The translations under genes and the position numbers were made by a program. Below are positions 1 through 8,741 of a DNA stretch of 64,000 nucleotides, in pieces. The stretch comes from Paramesorhizobium deserti (GTDB taxonomy: Bacteria; Pseudomonadota; Alphaproteobacteria; Rhizobiales; Rhizobiaceae). The notes beneath the pieces were generated by a model, which made no database searches, was not told the origin of the DNA, and saw only the letters and a program-made list of their open reading frames with translations. Every line of letters starts with the position of its first letter. The first letter of the stretch is position 1. The stretch spans positions 88,966 through 152,965 of the forward strand of contig NZ_LNTU01000002.1 in NCBI RefSeq assembly GCF_001558695.1, written 5' to 3'.

Positions 1-296
1 GCCGGAGCACTCGTCTTCAGTACGCGGGAGCCAGCGGTCGTCGGTAGGCCTTCGAGGTCGAAAAGGTCCTTCCAGGCGACCGGTATACCTTCCAGCACGC
101 CGCGGGAGCGGCCTTCGCGCAGCCGCTTGCGGGCCGCTTCCGCATCCGCCCTTGCCCGCACCGTCGTCACGCTCGTGAAGATAGTCTTGTCCGGATGTCC
201 CGCGATGCGTGCCAGCGTTTCCTCCGCCAGATCGACCGGATCGAGTGCACCGGATTGCAGGAGAACGGAGAGCTGAGCGATCGAACGGGCTGGCAT
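1..296 (-). CDS. amidase, amidase-signature family (N-terminal part, runs off the window)
   Basis: The 98 visible residues form the start of an amidase-signature (AS) hydrolase. Helical N-terminal residues lead to GIPVAWKDLFDLEG at about 70-83, followed by LPTTAGS. In this family the Lys of the 'KD' motif (here Lys76) is the first member of the Ser-cisSer-Lys triad; the two serines lie beyond the window edge. The ATG lies two bases after the stop of the binding-protein gene at 299, so it is the distal member of the long minus-strand unit starting at 10766. AS enzymes hydrolyse amides to acid plus ammonia. Next to an imidase-like gene it may act as the half-amidase, which is an inference. The substrate cannot be read from this part. 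Confidence 0.85.
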   Translation of the reverse strand, partial: MPARSIAQLSVLLQSGALDPVDLAEETLARIAGHPDKTIFTSVTTVRARADAEAARKRLREGRSRGVLEGIPVAWKDLFDLEGLPTTAGSRVLKTSAP

Positions 297-298
297 GG

Positions 299-1531
299 TC
301 AGATGTCCTTTTCCGCGCGTCCGACCAACTGCATCCAGCGGCGGACGAGATAGTTGTGTTCATCCATGGTAGTGTTCCAGACAGCAATGCTGTTGGCGCG
401 ATGCCAGTATGAGCCGCCACTGCGCACCGCGCCACGCTTGATGCGGACCGTGCCGTCAGGCCCCGGCAGATCCTCTCGTGCCGGAAGCCCCTCATACCAA
501 TAATCCCATTCCGCCGCCGTCATGTAGTGGCGCGAGCGCTCAGGCGTGGAAATATAGTAGCCCTGACGGGCCACCACCGCGCCGGGCCAGCCGGAGATCC
601 ACCAGTTAAGATACTCATACGCGACATCGAGCATGCGGCCCGAAAGGTTGCGGGAAAGGCACAGCCCCCCGTGCCAGGCGCGATACCCCTCGACCGGTGC
701 GGCCTGCTCGACGGGAAAGCCCTGGCTGTTGAGAATGCCAATGCCCGTCGACCACATGCTCTGGATGTCGGTTTCGCCGTGGATCATCAGGCTCGCGGCA
801 TCTTCCGCCGTGCGCCAGAAGCCACGGAAAAAGCCCGCCTTGCGCCGCACTTCCAGAATATCGACCAGCTGATCGATCTCGTCGACTGTCATGTTACCGA
901 TATTGCCGAAGTTCATGAGCCCCGCGGCCTGGGCGGCGAGCGCCGCATCGAAGATGCCGATGGCCGGCTCGTCGACGAGGGCTGCTCGGCCGCTCCAGCG
1001 CTCGTCCAGCAATGCCGCCCAACTCACCATCGGTGGTGCATGCTCCAGCACATCGCCGCGATAGGCGAAGCTGTCGAAATTGTGGGTCGTCGGCAGCATG
1101 GAGATGCGCCCCGTCGGCCTATCACCAAGAGCAAGGCTAGGCTGCACGTATAGCTTACGCGCCGGTACGTCCCCCTGCCCCATCCGGGCGCTCGGGCCGA
1201 TCTGGCCGATCTTCGTCAGATCGTTGATTTCGTCCCATAAGGGGATGCGCGAAATCTCGATTGGCTGAATGGCGCGCCAGTACCAGACGATATCGAGATT
1301 GTGAAAACACTGGTCGTAGATATCGTAGCTGTCAGGCTCCTGGGCGGCCTTGTGCTGGGTGACGATAAAATCGTTGTTGTCGAAGCAGATGTCGATACCG
1401 AGATCGGCCTGCGCCTTCAGCCGCAGTTCCTCCAGCAGGGAGATCGCGGTTCCGAGCACGCGCAGCTTCGGTCGACCGGCCGTGTGGACGGCCGGGGCCG
1501 CGGGGGCCACTTTCGGGGAATGCTTGTTCAT
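299..1531 (-). CDS. ABC transporter substrate-binding-like protein without a visible signal peptide
   Basis: A 410-residue PotD-type (polyamine/opine class) solute-binding protein. It is a paralogue of the protein at 5070-6302: both share an EGYR(A/G)W block, a QGYY block and a WYEG block near the C-terminus. The N-terminus (MNKHSPKVAPAAPAVHTAGRPK) is polar and has no hydrophobic signal stretch or twin-arginine motif, unlike the paralogue. It may therefore act in the cytoplasm or be mis-started, but no better upstream start exists because the ATG overlaps the CobW stop by one base (TGATG). A TTG one codon upstream would add one residue only. The gene is co-transcribed with cobW upstream and the amidase downstream. 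Its ligand is unknown. Confidence 0.8.
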   Translation of the reverse strand: MNKHSPKVAPAAPAVHTAGRPKLRVLGTAISLLEELRLKAQADLGIDICFDNNDFIVTQHKAAQEPDSYDIYDQCFHNLDIVWYWRAIQPIEISRIPLWDEINDLTKIGQIGPSARMGQGDVPARKLYVQPSLALGDRPTGRISMLPTTHNFDSFAYRGDVLEHAPPMVSWAALLDERWSGRAALVDEPAIGIFDAALAAQAAGLMNFGNIGNMTVDEIDQLVDILEVRRKAGFFRGFWRTAEDAASLMIHGETDIQSMWSTGIGILNSQGFPVEQAAPVEGYRAWHGGLCLSRNLSGRMLDVAYEYLNWWISGWPGAVVARQGYYISTPERSRHYMTAAEWDYWYEGLPAREDLPGPDGTVRIKRGAVRSGGSYWHRANSIAVWNTTMDEHNYLVRRWMQLVGRAEKDI

Positions 1532-2607
1532 CAAGAGCTCTGAGTGTTCCGGATCCGCGATGCCGCCCCTGGCTGCAGACGGGCCTCGACATTCCCGGCA
1601 AGCGCGAAGGCGTTGAAGGACCGTTTCAACAGGTTCACATCGAGACCGTCAACAATAAAGACGAGACGCGACGACCGTTCCGCCGACGGCCAGCCGGCAA
1701 GATGCACCGGCGGATGGACGAGATGCTGCACACCATGCACCGCGACAGGACGCTCCTCGCCCGCAAGAGCAAGAATGCCTTTCACCCGGAGCACCCGGTC
1801 ACCATGACGGTTGAGGAGCATCGTGAGCCAGACGCCGAATCCTGTCCAGTCGATTGGCTCATCCACCGCGACGATGAAGGAGGAGATCGCGGTGTGATGT
1901 GCCACGCCGTCCGCCGTCACTTTCAACGCGGGGTTATCGCAGTAAAAGCCGCTCGTTGATTGGAGCTTAGCCGCCCGTTGCACCGTGTCATCACCGAAGA
2001 GGATTTCCGCGTCAGGACCGTCATCGCCGGCAATGGTGCGCAGGGCATCCGGATTGAGTTCGGCGAGACGTGACAGGAGAAAGGAAAGTTCCGCTTTGTC
2101 CTGGCAAAGATCCGTTTTCGTGATGACGAGCCGGTCGGCGATTGCGGCTTGCCGGGTGGATTCCACATAGGTGTCGAGCTGGGAAAGACCGTTGACGGCA
2201 TCGACGGTCGTCACGACGCTGCCGGCGCGAAAATGGTGGCGCAGTACGGGATCGGATTTCAGCGTCGACAGAACCGGGAAGGGATCGGCAAGGCCGGTGC
2301 TTTCGATGACGACCCGGGTGAAGGGCGGCACGAGGCCGCGCTCACGCCTGGAATGGAGATCGCGCAACGCCTCGGCAAGCTCGCCCCGCACGGTGCAGCA
2401 CACGCAACCCGACTGCAGCAGCACCATCGTGTCGTCGATGCGCTCGACGAGCTGGTGATCGAGACCGATCTCGCCGAATTCGTTGATCAACACGGCGGTG
2501 TCGGCAAGCGCCGGATCGGCGAGCAGACGCTTGAGCAGCGTCGTCTTGCCGGATCCGAGAAAACCGGTGAGGAGATGGACAGGTGTAAAGACTGGTATAT
2601 CAACCAC
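1531..2607 (-). CDS. CobW/COG0523-family GTPase (putative metallochaperone)
   Basis: A 358-residue G3E-family P-loop GTPase. The Walker A motif GFLGSGKTT lies near residues 15-23, the COG0523 metal-binding CxCC motif follows (SGCVCCTVRGEL, about 66-77), and the CobW C-terminal domain is at the end. Proteins of this class are thought to deliver Zn or another divalent metal to client enzymes. It starts with GTG, preceded by GGAGG seven bases upstream, and overlaps the stop of the small CxxC gene by eight bases. Its location between that gene and a binding-protein gene, two genes from a metal-dependent imidase-like hydrolase, suggests it serves that hydrolase (inference). Confidence 0.88.
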   Translation of the reverse strand: MVDIPVFTPVHLLTGFLGSGKTTLLKRLLADPALADTAVLINEFGEIGLDHQLVERIDDTMVLLQSGCVCCTVRGELAEALRDLHSRRERGLVPPFTRVVIESTGLADPFPVLSTLKSDPVLRHHFRAGSVVTTVDAVNGLSQLDTYVESTRQAAIADRLVITKTDLCQDKAELSFLLSRLAELNPDALRTIAGDDGPDAEILFGDDTVQRAAKLQSTSGFYCDNPALKVTADGVAHHTAISSFIVAVDEPIDWTGFGVWLTMLLNRHGDRVLRVKGILALAGEERPVAVHGVQHLVHPPVHLAGWPSAERSSRLVFIVDGLDVNLLKRSFNAFALAGNVEARLQPGAASRIRNTQSS

Positions 2608-2932
2608 CGCTGGCCTCCTCCATGCGCGCGATGAGCGCGGCGTCGAGCGGATCGCATGGCCGCCCCGAAAGCCGCTCGGCCGCCGGCCAGAGATGGCCGA
2701 GATCCTCGATCATCTCACTCTTGCCGGTGCGCGTTGCAAGCACGAAAGAGGAGCCCTGCCAGTCGGAAAGGCTCATGCCGAATGCTGAGAGCACGCGGTT
2801 GACCGCCGAGACACGCTTGGCGCGCTCGCGACGCCGGTCGAGCCGCTCGAGGTTGCGCGTGAAGACGCCGGGCCTGGCCGCCGCATCCGTCCAGTGCTCG
2901 TTTCCGCCGATGACGCCGCATAGGGAACACAT
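2600..2932 (-). CDS. small conserved-looking protein with N-terminal CxxC
   Basis: A 110-residue protein starting MCSLCGVIGGNEHWTD. It has a CxxC pair at residues 2-5 and a nearby His, which could bind a metal. The rest is charged and Arg-rich (NLERLDRRRERAKRV), with a WQGSSFVL block in the middle, and there is no membrane segment. The ATG has a GGAAGGA ribosome site about five bases upstream, and the 3' end overlaps cobW by eight bases, so translation is probably coupled. I do not recognise the family. Coupling to a CobW GTPase and the cysteine pair suggest a role in metal handling or in assembly of the neighbouring hydrolase, but that is inference from context. Confidence 0.7.
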   Translation of the reverse strand: MCSLCGVIGGNEHWTDAAARPGVFTRNLERLDRRRERAKRVSAVNRVLSAFGMSLSDWQGSSFVLATRTGKSEMIEDLGHLWPAAERLSGRPCDPLDAALIARMEEASGG

Positions 2933-2988
2933 GGCGTCCTTCCTTTCCGATCATTGCGAGGGAGCGGGCAAACCGCTCCCCTGCCGGG

Positions 2989-3870
2989 TCACTTCTTGCG
3001 CGGGAAGCGCTTGGCGAAATCGTCGGCGATCTCGTTCATCGTGACGAACCTCACGCCCGGATGCTTGATCATATGCGCATAGAGGCGCTCCAGCATCATC
3101 AGAACCTGCGGCCGGCCGGCAACGTCCGGATGTATGGTGATAGGGAAGACGGCGTAGTCCATCTCACGATAAACCCAGTCGAACTGGTCGCGCCACATTT
3201 CCTCGATCTGACGCGGGTTCACGAAACCGTGACTGTTCGGCGACTTCTTGATGAACATCATCGGCGGCAGATCGTCGAGATACCAGGAGGCCGGGATTTC
3301 GATAAGGTCGGTCTCGTGACCACGCTTCAGCGGGATCATCCAGTCGGATGGTTTTTTCGAATAGTCGATCTTGGTCCAGCTGTCGCCGACGCGTACGTAA
3401 TAGGGTGAAAAATCGTTGTGCATCAGCGAGTGGTCGTACTTGATCCCACGCTCCAGCAGCAGCTCGTTGGTGACGTTGGAGAACTCCCACCACGGCGCCA
3501 CGTAGCCGGTGGGACGCTTGCCGGAAAGCTTGGTAACGAGCTCGATGCACCTGTCGAGCACCTCTGTCTCCTGCTCGCGCGTCATGGCGATCGGATTCTC
3601 GTGACTGTAGCCGTGGATGCCGATCTCGTGGCCGGCATCGGCAACTGCCTGCATCTGCTCGGGGAAGGTCTCGATCGAGTGACCGGGGATGAACCAGGTC
3701 GTCTTGATGCCGAAGCGCTCGAAGAGCTTCAGAAGCCGCAGGCTGCCGACCTCACCGGCAAAGAGGCCACGCGAAATGTCGTCCGGCGAATCCTCTCCGC
3801 CATAGGAGCCGAGCCATCCGGCCACGGCATCGACATCGATGCCGAAACTGCAAAAAATTTCCTTCGCCAT
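2989..3870 (-). CDS. polysaccharide-deacetylase superfamily hydrolase, imidase/allantoinase-like
   Basis: This 293-residue protein of the NodB-fold, metal-dependent carbohydrate esterase 4 superfamily belongs to the PuuE/cyclic-imide-hydrolase branch rather than the true chitin deacetylases. Visible metal-site elements are the early Asp pair in [11 protein letters not shown] and the HGYSHENP block. APWWEFS, the [10 protein letters not shown] block and [11 protein letters not shown] follow. The length and the [19 protein letters not shown] start resemble what I recall of bacterial imidase (cyclic imide hydrolase, about 293 residues). I chose the ATG at 3870, preceded by AAAGGAG, over the ATG 14 codons upstream. 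It likely opens a cyclic imide or ureide ring to a half-amide, which the amidase at 1-296 could finish. The exact substrate is uncertain. Confidence 0.85.
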   Translation of the reverse strand: MAKEIFCSFGIDVDAVAGWLGSYGGEDSPDDISRGLFAGEVGSLRLLKLFERFGIKTTWFIPGHSIETFPEQMQAVADAGHEIGIHGYSHENPIAMTREQETEVLDRCIELVTKLSGKRPTGYVAPWWEFSNVTNELLLERGIKYDHSLMHNDFSPYYVRVGDSWTKIDYSKKPSDWMIPLKRGHETDLIEIPASWYLDDLPPMMFIKKSPNSHGFVNPRQIEEMWRDQFDWVYREMDYAVFPITIHPDVAGRPQVLMMLERLYAHMIKHPGVRFVTMNEIADDFAKRFPRKK

Positions 3871-3908
3871 GGGTATCTCCTTTGGTTTCCCTAAAATGTT
3901 TCGGATGG

Positions 3909-5003
3909 TCAATGGGCTGGAATGACCGTCGCCTCGGCGGGGTTCCAGCTCAGGAAGACGTGGCTGCCGGCCGGGAACGCGCCCGGGCGATATTTGTCGA
4001 CATGGGCTTCCAGCGATACGACCCGCCCGTCCTGAAGGCGCGCTGTCAGATGCGCGATATGACCGACAACTTCGGAGCGCTCGATCCGGGCGTCGACACG
4101 GTTCCTCGCGCCTGTGAGCATCCCCCTGCCCGCCGCATTCACCTCAATCGCCTCGGCCGGCACGACGAGATTGACGCGACCGTGGCTGGCAAGCGTGCCG
4201 TTGGCGCGGCCGGAAAGCATGCCAATGCCAGTCGCCACCATGACGTCCTCGCCATCGTTGCCAGCGACCTCGCCGGAAAGCACGGTATTGCGGCCGATGA
4301 ACTGGGCGACGAAGGGCGTATTCGGGCGGGTATAAAGCTGATGCGGCGGGCTTATCTGCTCGACACGACCCTGGTTCATCACCACGATGCGGTCGGAAAG
4401 CGCCAGCGCTTCCGACTGGGCGTGCGTGACGAAGATGAAGGTAACGCCGAGGCTTTTCTGCAAAAGCTTCAGCTCGTTCTGGATCGCCTTCCTGAGGTTC
4501 GCGTCGAGCGCACCGAGCGGCTCGTCGAGTAGAAGAATATCCGGCTCGACGACGAGGCCGCGGGCGAGCGCGATGCGCTGGCGTTGACCGCCGGAAAGTT
4601 TTTCCGGCTTGCGCTCCGCGATGTCCTCAAGGCCGAGCGTTGCGAGGATGCGATCCACCTTCGCCTCACGGTCGGCCTTTGAAAGGCCCTTGACCTCCAA
4701 GCCGTATCCAACATTGCGGCGCACGCTCATGTGCGGGAAGAGCGCGTAATTCTGGAAGATCATCGAGGTCGGGCGGCGCTGCGGCGGCACGTCGTTCATG
4801 CGCTCGCCGCGGATCAGCATGTCGCCGGAGGAAATGGTCTCGAAGCCGGCGATCATGCGCAATGTCGTTGTCTTGCCGCAGCCGGAAGGCCCGAGGAAGG
4901 CGATGAACTCGCCCTTGGTCACCGACAGGTTGAAATCGGTGACGGCGGGTGTGCCGTTGTCATAAACCTTGCCGATGGAATTGAGTTCCAGGTCGAAAAT
5001 CAT
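3909..5003 (-). CDS. ABC transporter ATP-binding protein, PotA/FbpC type
   Basis: A 364-residue ATPase with Walker [10 protein letters not shown], signature [15 protein letters not shown], Walker [14 protein letters not shown], and a C-terminal TOBE-type regulatory region ending in [11 protein letters not shown]. It would power polyamine/opine-class uptake at the inner membrane. The ATG at 5003 sits nine bases after GGGAG, while the in-frame ATG three codons upstream abuts the GGGAG with no spacing, so the second is preferred. It lies downstream of the binding-protein gene across a strong hairpin. A second ATPase of the same class (9693-10766) is at the head of the unit, so the system may use a heterodimer or two separate transporters. 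Confidence 0.93.
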   Translation of the reverse strand: MIFDLELNSIGKVYDNGTPAVTDFNLSVTKGEFIAFLGPSGCGKTTTLRMIAGFETISSGDMLIRGERMNDVPPQRRPTSMIFQNYALFPHMSVRRNVGYGLEVKGLSKADREAKVDRILATLGLEDIAERKPEKLSGGQRQRIALARGLVVEPDILLLDEPLGALDANLRKAIQNELKLLQKSLGVTFIFVTHAQSEALALSDRIVVMNQGRVEQISPPHQLYTRPNTPFVAQFIGRNTVLSGEVAGNDGEDVMVATGIGMLSGRANGTLASHGRVNLVVPAEAIEVNAAGRGMLTGARNRVDARIERSEVVGHIAHLTARLQDGRVVSLEAHVDKYRPGAFPAGSHVFLSWNPAEATVIPAH

Positions 5004-5031
5004 GGGGGACATCTCCCGAATTGCCGGTCAG

Positions 5032-5056
5032 GGACCGGGGCGCGCCGCCCCGGTCC
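5032..5056 (-). other. intercistronic stem-loop after binding-protein gene
   Basis: Perfect 11-bp inverted repeat (GGACCGGGGCG / CGCCCCGGTCC) with a 3-base loop, lying in the 66-bp gap between the binding-protein stop and the ATPase start. No T-run follows in the direction of transcription, so it is more likely an mRNA-stabilising or partially terminating structure than a full terminator. Confidence 0.75.
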
Positions 5057-5069
5057 GCTCGTCTTGGGA

Positions 5070-6302
5070 TCAAGCGTTGAGGAATTCGTCCCACTTCTGG
5101 ATGAGGTGATCGTACTCTTCCGGCCACTGGTGCCAGTAGGCGACGTTCCTGGCGCGCTCCTCGAGCGAGCCGCCATCGCGCAGGTCACCTTCCTTGATGC
5201 CGCGCTCTTCCGCGCCGACCCAGGGCTTTCCCTCGTACCAGAAGGCGTATTTCTCCGGCGCCATGACGTCCTTGATGTTGGTCGACGGCGAGTAGTAGCC
5301 CTGTTCGGAGACGGTAATGCCCGGCTCGCCCGAGAGCCAGTAATCGGCATAGGCGATGACGGCCTCCTCGTTGGTCGTGCCGGCAATCATCGAGGGGCCG
5401 ATCGCCCAGCCGCGATAGCCTTCCTTCGGCACGGCGTATTTGCAGGGCTTGCCTTGCGCCTTGACGGCCATGACGGCCGGCTGCCAGGCGTCGCACACCA
5501 CCATTTCGCCGGAGGCCATGAGGTTGACCAGCTCGCCGAAATCGCCCCAGAGCGCGCGGAACTGACCTTCCTTTTTCTTGGAGACGAGGAAAGCGGCGGC
5601 CTCGTCGATTTCGGCGGCGGTCGGATTTCCGGGATTCTTCACTTCGGAAAGGCCGAGCGTGTTCATCGCCATGATAGCCTGCCCGAAGGCGATAAGCGGG
5701 TCGGTATTGAGGCCCGACTTGCCCTTCCACTTGGGATCGAAGATCGACGTCCAGGTGTTGGCCTCTTCATCGGAGAGGACATCCGGGTTGTAGCCGATGG
5801 AATCGTAGTTATAGACGGCGGGGACCATGTTGAGCACCGTCTGGGCTTCGTCCGCCCAGATCTGGCCGACGATCTGCGCGGAGCGGTCCCATTTGTCGTT
5901 CACTGTGGTGAAGGTGTCCCGGATGTTCGCCCAGTTCTTCAGCGAGGCGGCCGGGATCGTCTCGACATTGTCGGTCATGACGATGGAGGGCAGGCGCTCG
6001 GCGATGATTTCCCAGCAGTCATAATCCTTGGAGCCTGAGAGGATTTTCGTCTGCGCGTCGGGGAAGGTCGCAGCGGTGCCCGACGCGCGCCCGACGCCCG
6101 ACGCCTTCCTGAACTCTTCGAGGATGCGTTCCTGCACCGTCACAGACAGGCCGATGGTGCGCAGCTGCTGACCGGCAAGGTCAGCCGCCTGCGCAAAGGC
6201 CATGCGCGAGGACAGGAAGGGCGTGCCACCACCCATAGCCAGCGCCATCACTCCGGCCGAGCGCTTGAGGAGCGAGCGGCGATTGATTTCCGACTTGAAC
6301 AT
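5070..6302 (-). CDS. ABC transporter substrate-binding protein, PotD-like, Tat-type signal
   Basis: A 410-residue periplasmic binding protein. The N-terminus MFKSEINRRSLLKRSAGV is followed by a hydrophobic stretch and an AFAQA cleavage region, fitting a twin-arginine signal (RRSLLKR). The mature part is of the spermidine/putrescine and opine class, with the EGYRGWAIGPSM block and conserved QGYY and FWYEGKPW motifs near the C-terminus. It would deliver ligand to the permeases at 7893-9647. The gene lies 74 bp after an SDR gene and 66 bp before the ATPase, with a stable hairpin in the latter gap. A paralogue without signal peptide lies at 299-1531. The ligand is not known; a nitrogenous cyclic compound fits the neighbours. 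Confidence 0.92.
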   Translation of the reverse strand: MFKSEINRRSLLKRSAGVMALAMGGGTPFLSSRMAFAQAADLAGQQLRTIGLSVTVQERILEEFRKASGVGRASGTAATFPDAQTKILSGSKDYDCWEIIAERLPSIVMTDNVETIPAASLKNWANIRDTFTTVNDKWDRSAQIVGQIWADEAQTVLNMVPAVYNYDSIGYNPDVLSDEEANTWTSIFDPKWKGKSGLNTDPLIAFGQAIMAMNTLGLSEVKNPGNPTAAEIDEAAAFLVSKKKEGQFRALWGDFGELVNLMASGEMVVCDAWQPAVMAVKAQGKPCKYAVPKEGYRGWAIGPSMIAGTTNEEAVIAYADYWLSGEPGITVSEQGYYSPSTNIKDVMAPEKYAFWYEGKPWVGAEERGIKEGDLRDGGSLEERARNVAYWHQWPEEYDHLIQKWDEFLNA

Positions 6303-6376
6303 GTCTCTTCTCCAGTTTGTTTATCGTTCCCCGGAACCGCTTTGCGGCCCCTATTCGCCCGCCTTTTCGAGGCGAC

Positions 6377-7144
6377 TCAGTACCGGCCCACGAGAAGGCC
6401 GCCATCCACGACCAGCACCTGGCCGGTCATGTATCTCGCATTGTCGGAAGCGAGGAACACGGCGACATCGGCGATGTCTTCCCCTGTTCCCAGCCGCCCC
6501 ATCGGAATGAACTCAGCCGCCTTTTCCGCGCCCGCAGGGCCGAGCGAGTTCTCTTCGGAAAGCAGCTGTGCGGTGCGGATATAGCCGGGCGCGATTGCGT
6601 TGACGCGCACGCCGTCGCGCGCCATCTCGACCGCAAGCCCGCGTACGAGGCCGATGACACCGGACTTCGCCGCCGAATAGTGCACATGCTCGTCCCAGCC
6701 ATAGGCAACGCCCATGATGGAGGAGAGCGCGATGACGGAACCGGATTTGCGCGCACGCATGCCTGGCGCCGCGGCACGCACGAGGCGGAAGATGCCCTTG
6801 AGATCGATGTCGAAGGTGAGATCCCACTTCTCATCGGTGAGATCGGCGAGCGGCGTACGGTGCGCGATGCCGGCATTGGCGACGATGACGTCGATCCGGC
6901 CATGCCGCGCTTCGATGTTGGAGACCAGTGCGCCGGTCGTAGCGGTCGAGCGAACGTCATAGAGATGGAAGTCCGCCGAGCCGCCAGCGCCGGTGATGGC
7001 GGCCACTGTTTCACGGCCTTCCTTCTCAAGAATATCCGTCACGACCACATGATCTCCGAGCGCGCCGAAAGCCTTCGCGGTGGCCGCGCCGATGCCGATG
7101 CCTGCGCCTGTGACGATGACGATACGTTTCTTTTCCGTGGTCAT
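6377..7144 (-). CDS. SDR-family oxidoreductase
   Basis: A 255-residue classical short-chain dehydrogenase. It has a TGAGIGIGAA nucleotide-binding motif near residue 12, ANAGIAHR in the NNAG position, a catalytic Ser in ALSSIMG, YSAAK as the YxxxK site, and a C-terminal VVDGG. NAD(P)-dependent interconversion of a hydroxyl and a carbonyl is expected. The ATG at 7144 has GGAG six bases upstream; longer in-frame starts lack a ribosome site and would add 55 residues with no SDR similarity. It is 14 bp downstream of a second SDR gene, with which it shares general architecture but low similarity, so they probably act on successive or stereochemically different intermediates. Confidence 0.9.
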   Translation of the reverse strand: MTTEKKRIVIVTGAGIGIGAATAKAFGALGDHVVVTDILEKEGRETVAAITGAGGSADFHLYDVRSTATTGALVSNIEARHGRIDVIVANAGIAHRTPLADLTDEKWDLTFDIDLKGIFRLVRAAAPGMRARKSGSVIALSSIMGVAYGWDEHVHYSAAKSGVIGLVRGLAVEMARDGVRVNAIAPGYIRTAQLLSEENSLGPAGAEKAAEFIPMGRLGTGEDIADVAVFLASDNARYMTGQVLVVDGGLLVGRY

Positions 7145-7158
7145 GGGTGTCTCCGGAT

Positions 7159-7896
7159 TCAAAGCATGACGTCGCCGGAATTGGGTCCGAGCGTTTGTCC
7201 GACGAAAAGGCTGGCGGCAGGCGAAGCGAGAAAGGCGACGGTTTCGGCGACCTCCTCCGGCTCGCCGAAGCGGCCAAGCGGAAGGCCTGCCCGCTTGGCG
7301 GCGCGCCAATCCTCCGAGAGCTGCATCACCAGCGGCGTGTTGATCGGCCCAGGCGCAACCGCGTTCACCCGGACACCGCGTGCGGAAACCTCACGGGCGA
7401 GTGCCTTGGTCATGCCGATGATGGCGGCCTTCGCACCGCAATAGTGCACGAGTTCGACGCCGCCGATCTGGCCGAGCTGCGAGGCGACATTGACGATGAC
7501 GCCCGCGCCCGCGGCAAGCATCGCCGGCAGCACGGCCTTGGTCATCAAGAAGGTGCCGCGCACATGCACTGCAAACATGCGGTCGAAATCGCCAACTTCA
7601 AGCTTCTCGAACAACGCCTGGTGGGCCATGCCGGCATTGTTGACGAGCAGCGAGACCTCGCCATGCGCCGCGACGGCGGTGAGGTAAATGGTGGCGGCAT
7701 CCGCCTCGCCGGAGACGTCACCCGCCACGGCCGCCGCCCTGCCGCCTGCGGCCCGGATTTCATCCGCCACGGCCTCGGCGCGCTCCAGCGAAAGATCGTT
7801 GATCGTGACCGCATAACCTAAGGCGGCGAGTTTCCGGGCGATGGCGCGACCGATGCCAGAGCCTGCGCCGGTGACGAGAGCGCTGCCCACCATCAT
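7159..7896 (-). CDS. SDR-family oxidoreductase
   Basis: A 245-residue classical short-chain dehydrogenase with TGAGSGIGRA near residue 9, the NNAGMAH motif, NVASQLGQIGG carrying the catalytic Ser, YCGAK as the YxxxK motif, and a typical GPINTP segment. The start overlaps the stop of the upstream permease by four bases, and GGAGG lies just upstream; ATG at 7896 or the next codon at 7893 are both possible. It is one of two consecutive SDR genes inside a transporter operon, which suggests that the transported compound or its product carries an alcohol or ketone group. The substrate cannot be assigned. Confidence 0.9.
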   Translation of the reverse strand: MMVGSALVTGAGSGIGRAIARKLAALGYAVTINDLSLERAEAVADEIRAAGGRAAAVAGDVSGEADAATIYLTAVAAHGEVSLLVNNAGMAHQALFEKLEVGDFDRMFAVHVRGTFLMTKAVLPAMLAAGAGVIVNVASQLGQIGGVELVHYCGAKAAIIGMTKALAREVSARGVRVNAVAPGPINTPLVMQLSEDWRAAKRAGLPLGRFGEPEEVAETVAFLASPAASLFVGQTLGPNSGDVML

Positions 7897-8738
7897 GTAT
7901 CCTCCTGGATCGCCATGCGCCTGGCGCGGCGCACCGACAGGCCCATCAGCACGGCATAGGTTCCAAGCAGCGCGAAAGAGAACAGTGTCGTCAAGACGCC
8001 GAAGGCGAAGACGTTCGGATGCACTTCCACGGAGAAGGTGCCGTAGATGGCGAGCGGCAGCGTCAGGTCCCGGCCAGAGGCGAAAAGCGTGCGCGAAAAT
8101 TCGTCATAGGAGAGCGTGAAGGCAAACAGCATGGCCGAGAGCACGCCTGGAAAGATCAGCGGGAAGGTAATCTTGCGGAAGGTGCGCGTAGGCGTCACGC
8201 CGAGTGACCAGGCCGCCTCCTCGACGCTTGGATCGAAGCGATTGAAGATCGCCAGCATCACAAGGAAGGCAAAGGGGAAGGTGTAGACGACGTGTAGCAC
8301 GAAGGCAGTGCCCCACCAGTGCCGGTCGACGCCGAGCGTGTTTGCAACCAGCGCCATGCCGAGGCCGACGAGCACGCCAGGAACCATCATGCCAAGCACG
8401 ATGAGATAAAAGACCACACCCGAGCCACGGAACTTCTTGCGAAAGGCCTGGGCGGCGGTGACGCCGAGCACGGTCGAGACAATCATCGTCATCACGGCGA
8501 GCGTCAGGGAGCGTATCAGCGCCTGCTCGATCGGCAGCGGTGCGATGCGCGACGGCGGAGTGAGGCCGAAGAGGTGCTTGTACCAGTAGGTCGACCACTC
8601 GATGATGGGGAACTGCGGCCCGCCCTCCGGTCCAGTCTGGAAGGAGAGAATGGCAAGAACCGCGAGCGGGCCATAAAGGAAGACGATGAACAGCATCGTA
8701 TAGAGGCCAAGGCCAAGCTTTATGCCGGATGCGTTCAT
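7893..8738 (-). CDS. ABC transporter permease, PotC-like
   Basis: A 281-residue inner-membrane permease with about six hydrophobic segments, starting LGLGLYTMLFIVFLYGPLAVL. The binding-protein-dependent transport (EAA) loop reads EEAAWSLGVTPTRTFRKITFPLIFPG, shown here only by its key residues EAA...G...PLI. AAGGAG lies eight bases before the ATG. It pairs with the permease encoded three bases upstream (8742-9647) and is followed by an overlapping SDR gene. It forms half of the channel for the polyamine/opine-type importer. Confidence 0.93.
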   Translation of the reverse strand: MNASGIKLGLGLYTMLFIVFLYGPLAVLAILSFQTGPEGGPQFPIIEWSTYWYKHLFGLTPPSRIAPLPIEQALIRSLTLAVMTMIVSTVLGVTAAQAFRKKFRGSGVVFYLIVLGMMVPGVLVGLGMALVANTLGVDRHWWGTAFVLHVVYTFPFAFLVMLAIFNRFDPSVEEAAWSLGVTPTRTFRKITFPLIFPGVLSAMLFAFTLSYDEFSRTLFASGRDLTLPLAIYGTFSVEVHPNVFAFGVLTTLFSFALLGTYAVLMGLSVRRARRMAIQEDT

Positions 8739-8741
8739 GGC

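Noticed and set aside
4731..6038. A 435-codon plus-strand open frame
   Set aside because: It is antisense to the ATPase and binding-protein genes. It has no ribosome site and no recognisable domain.
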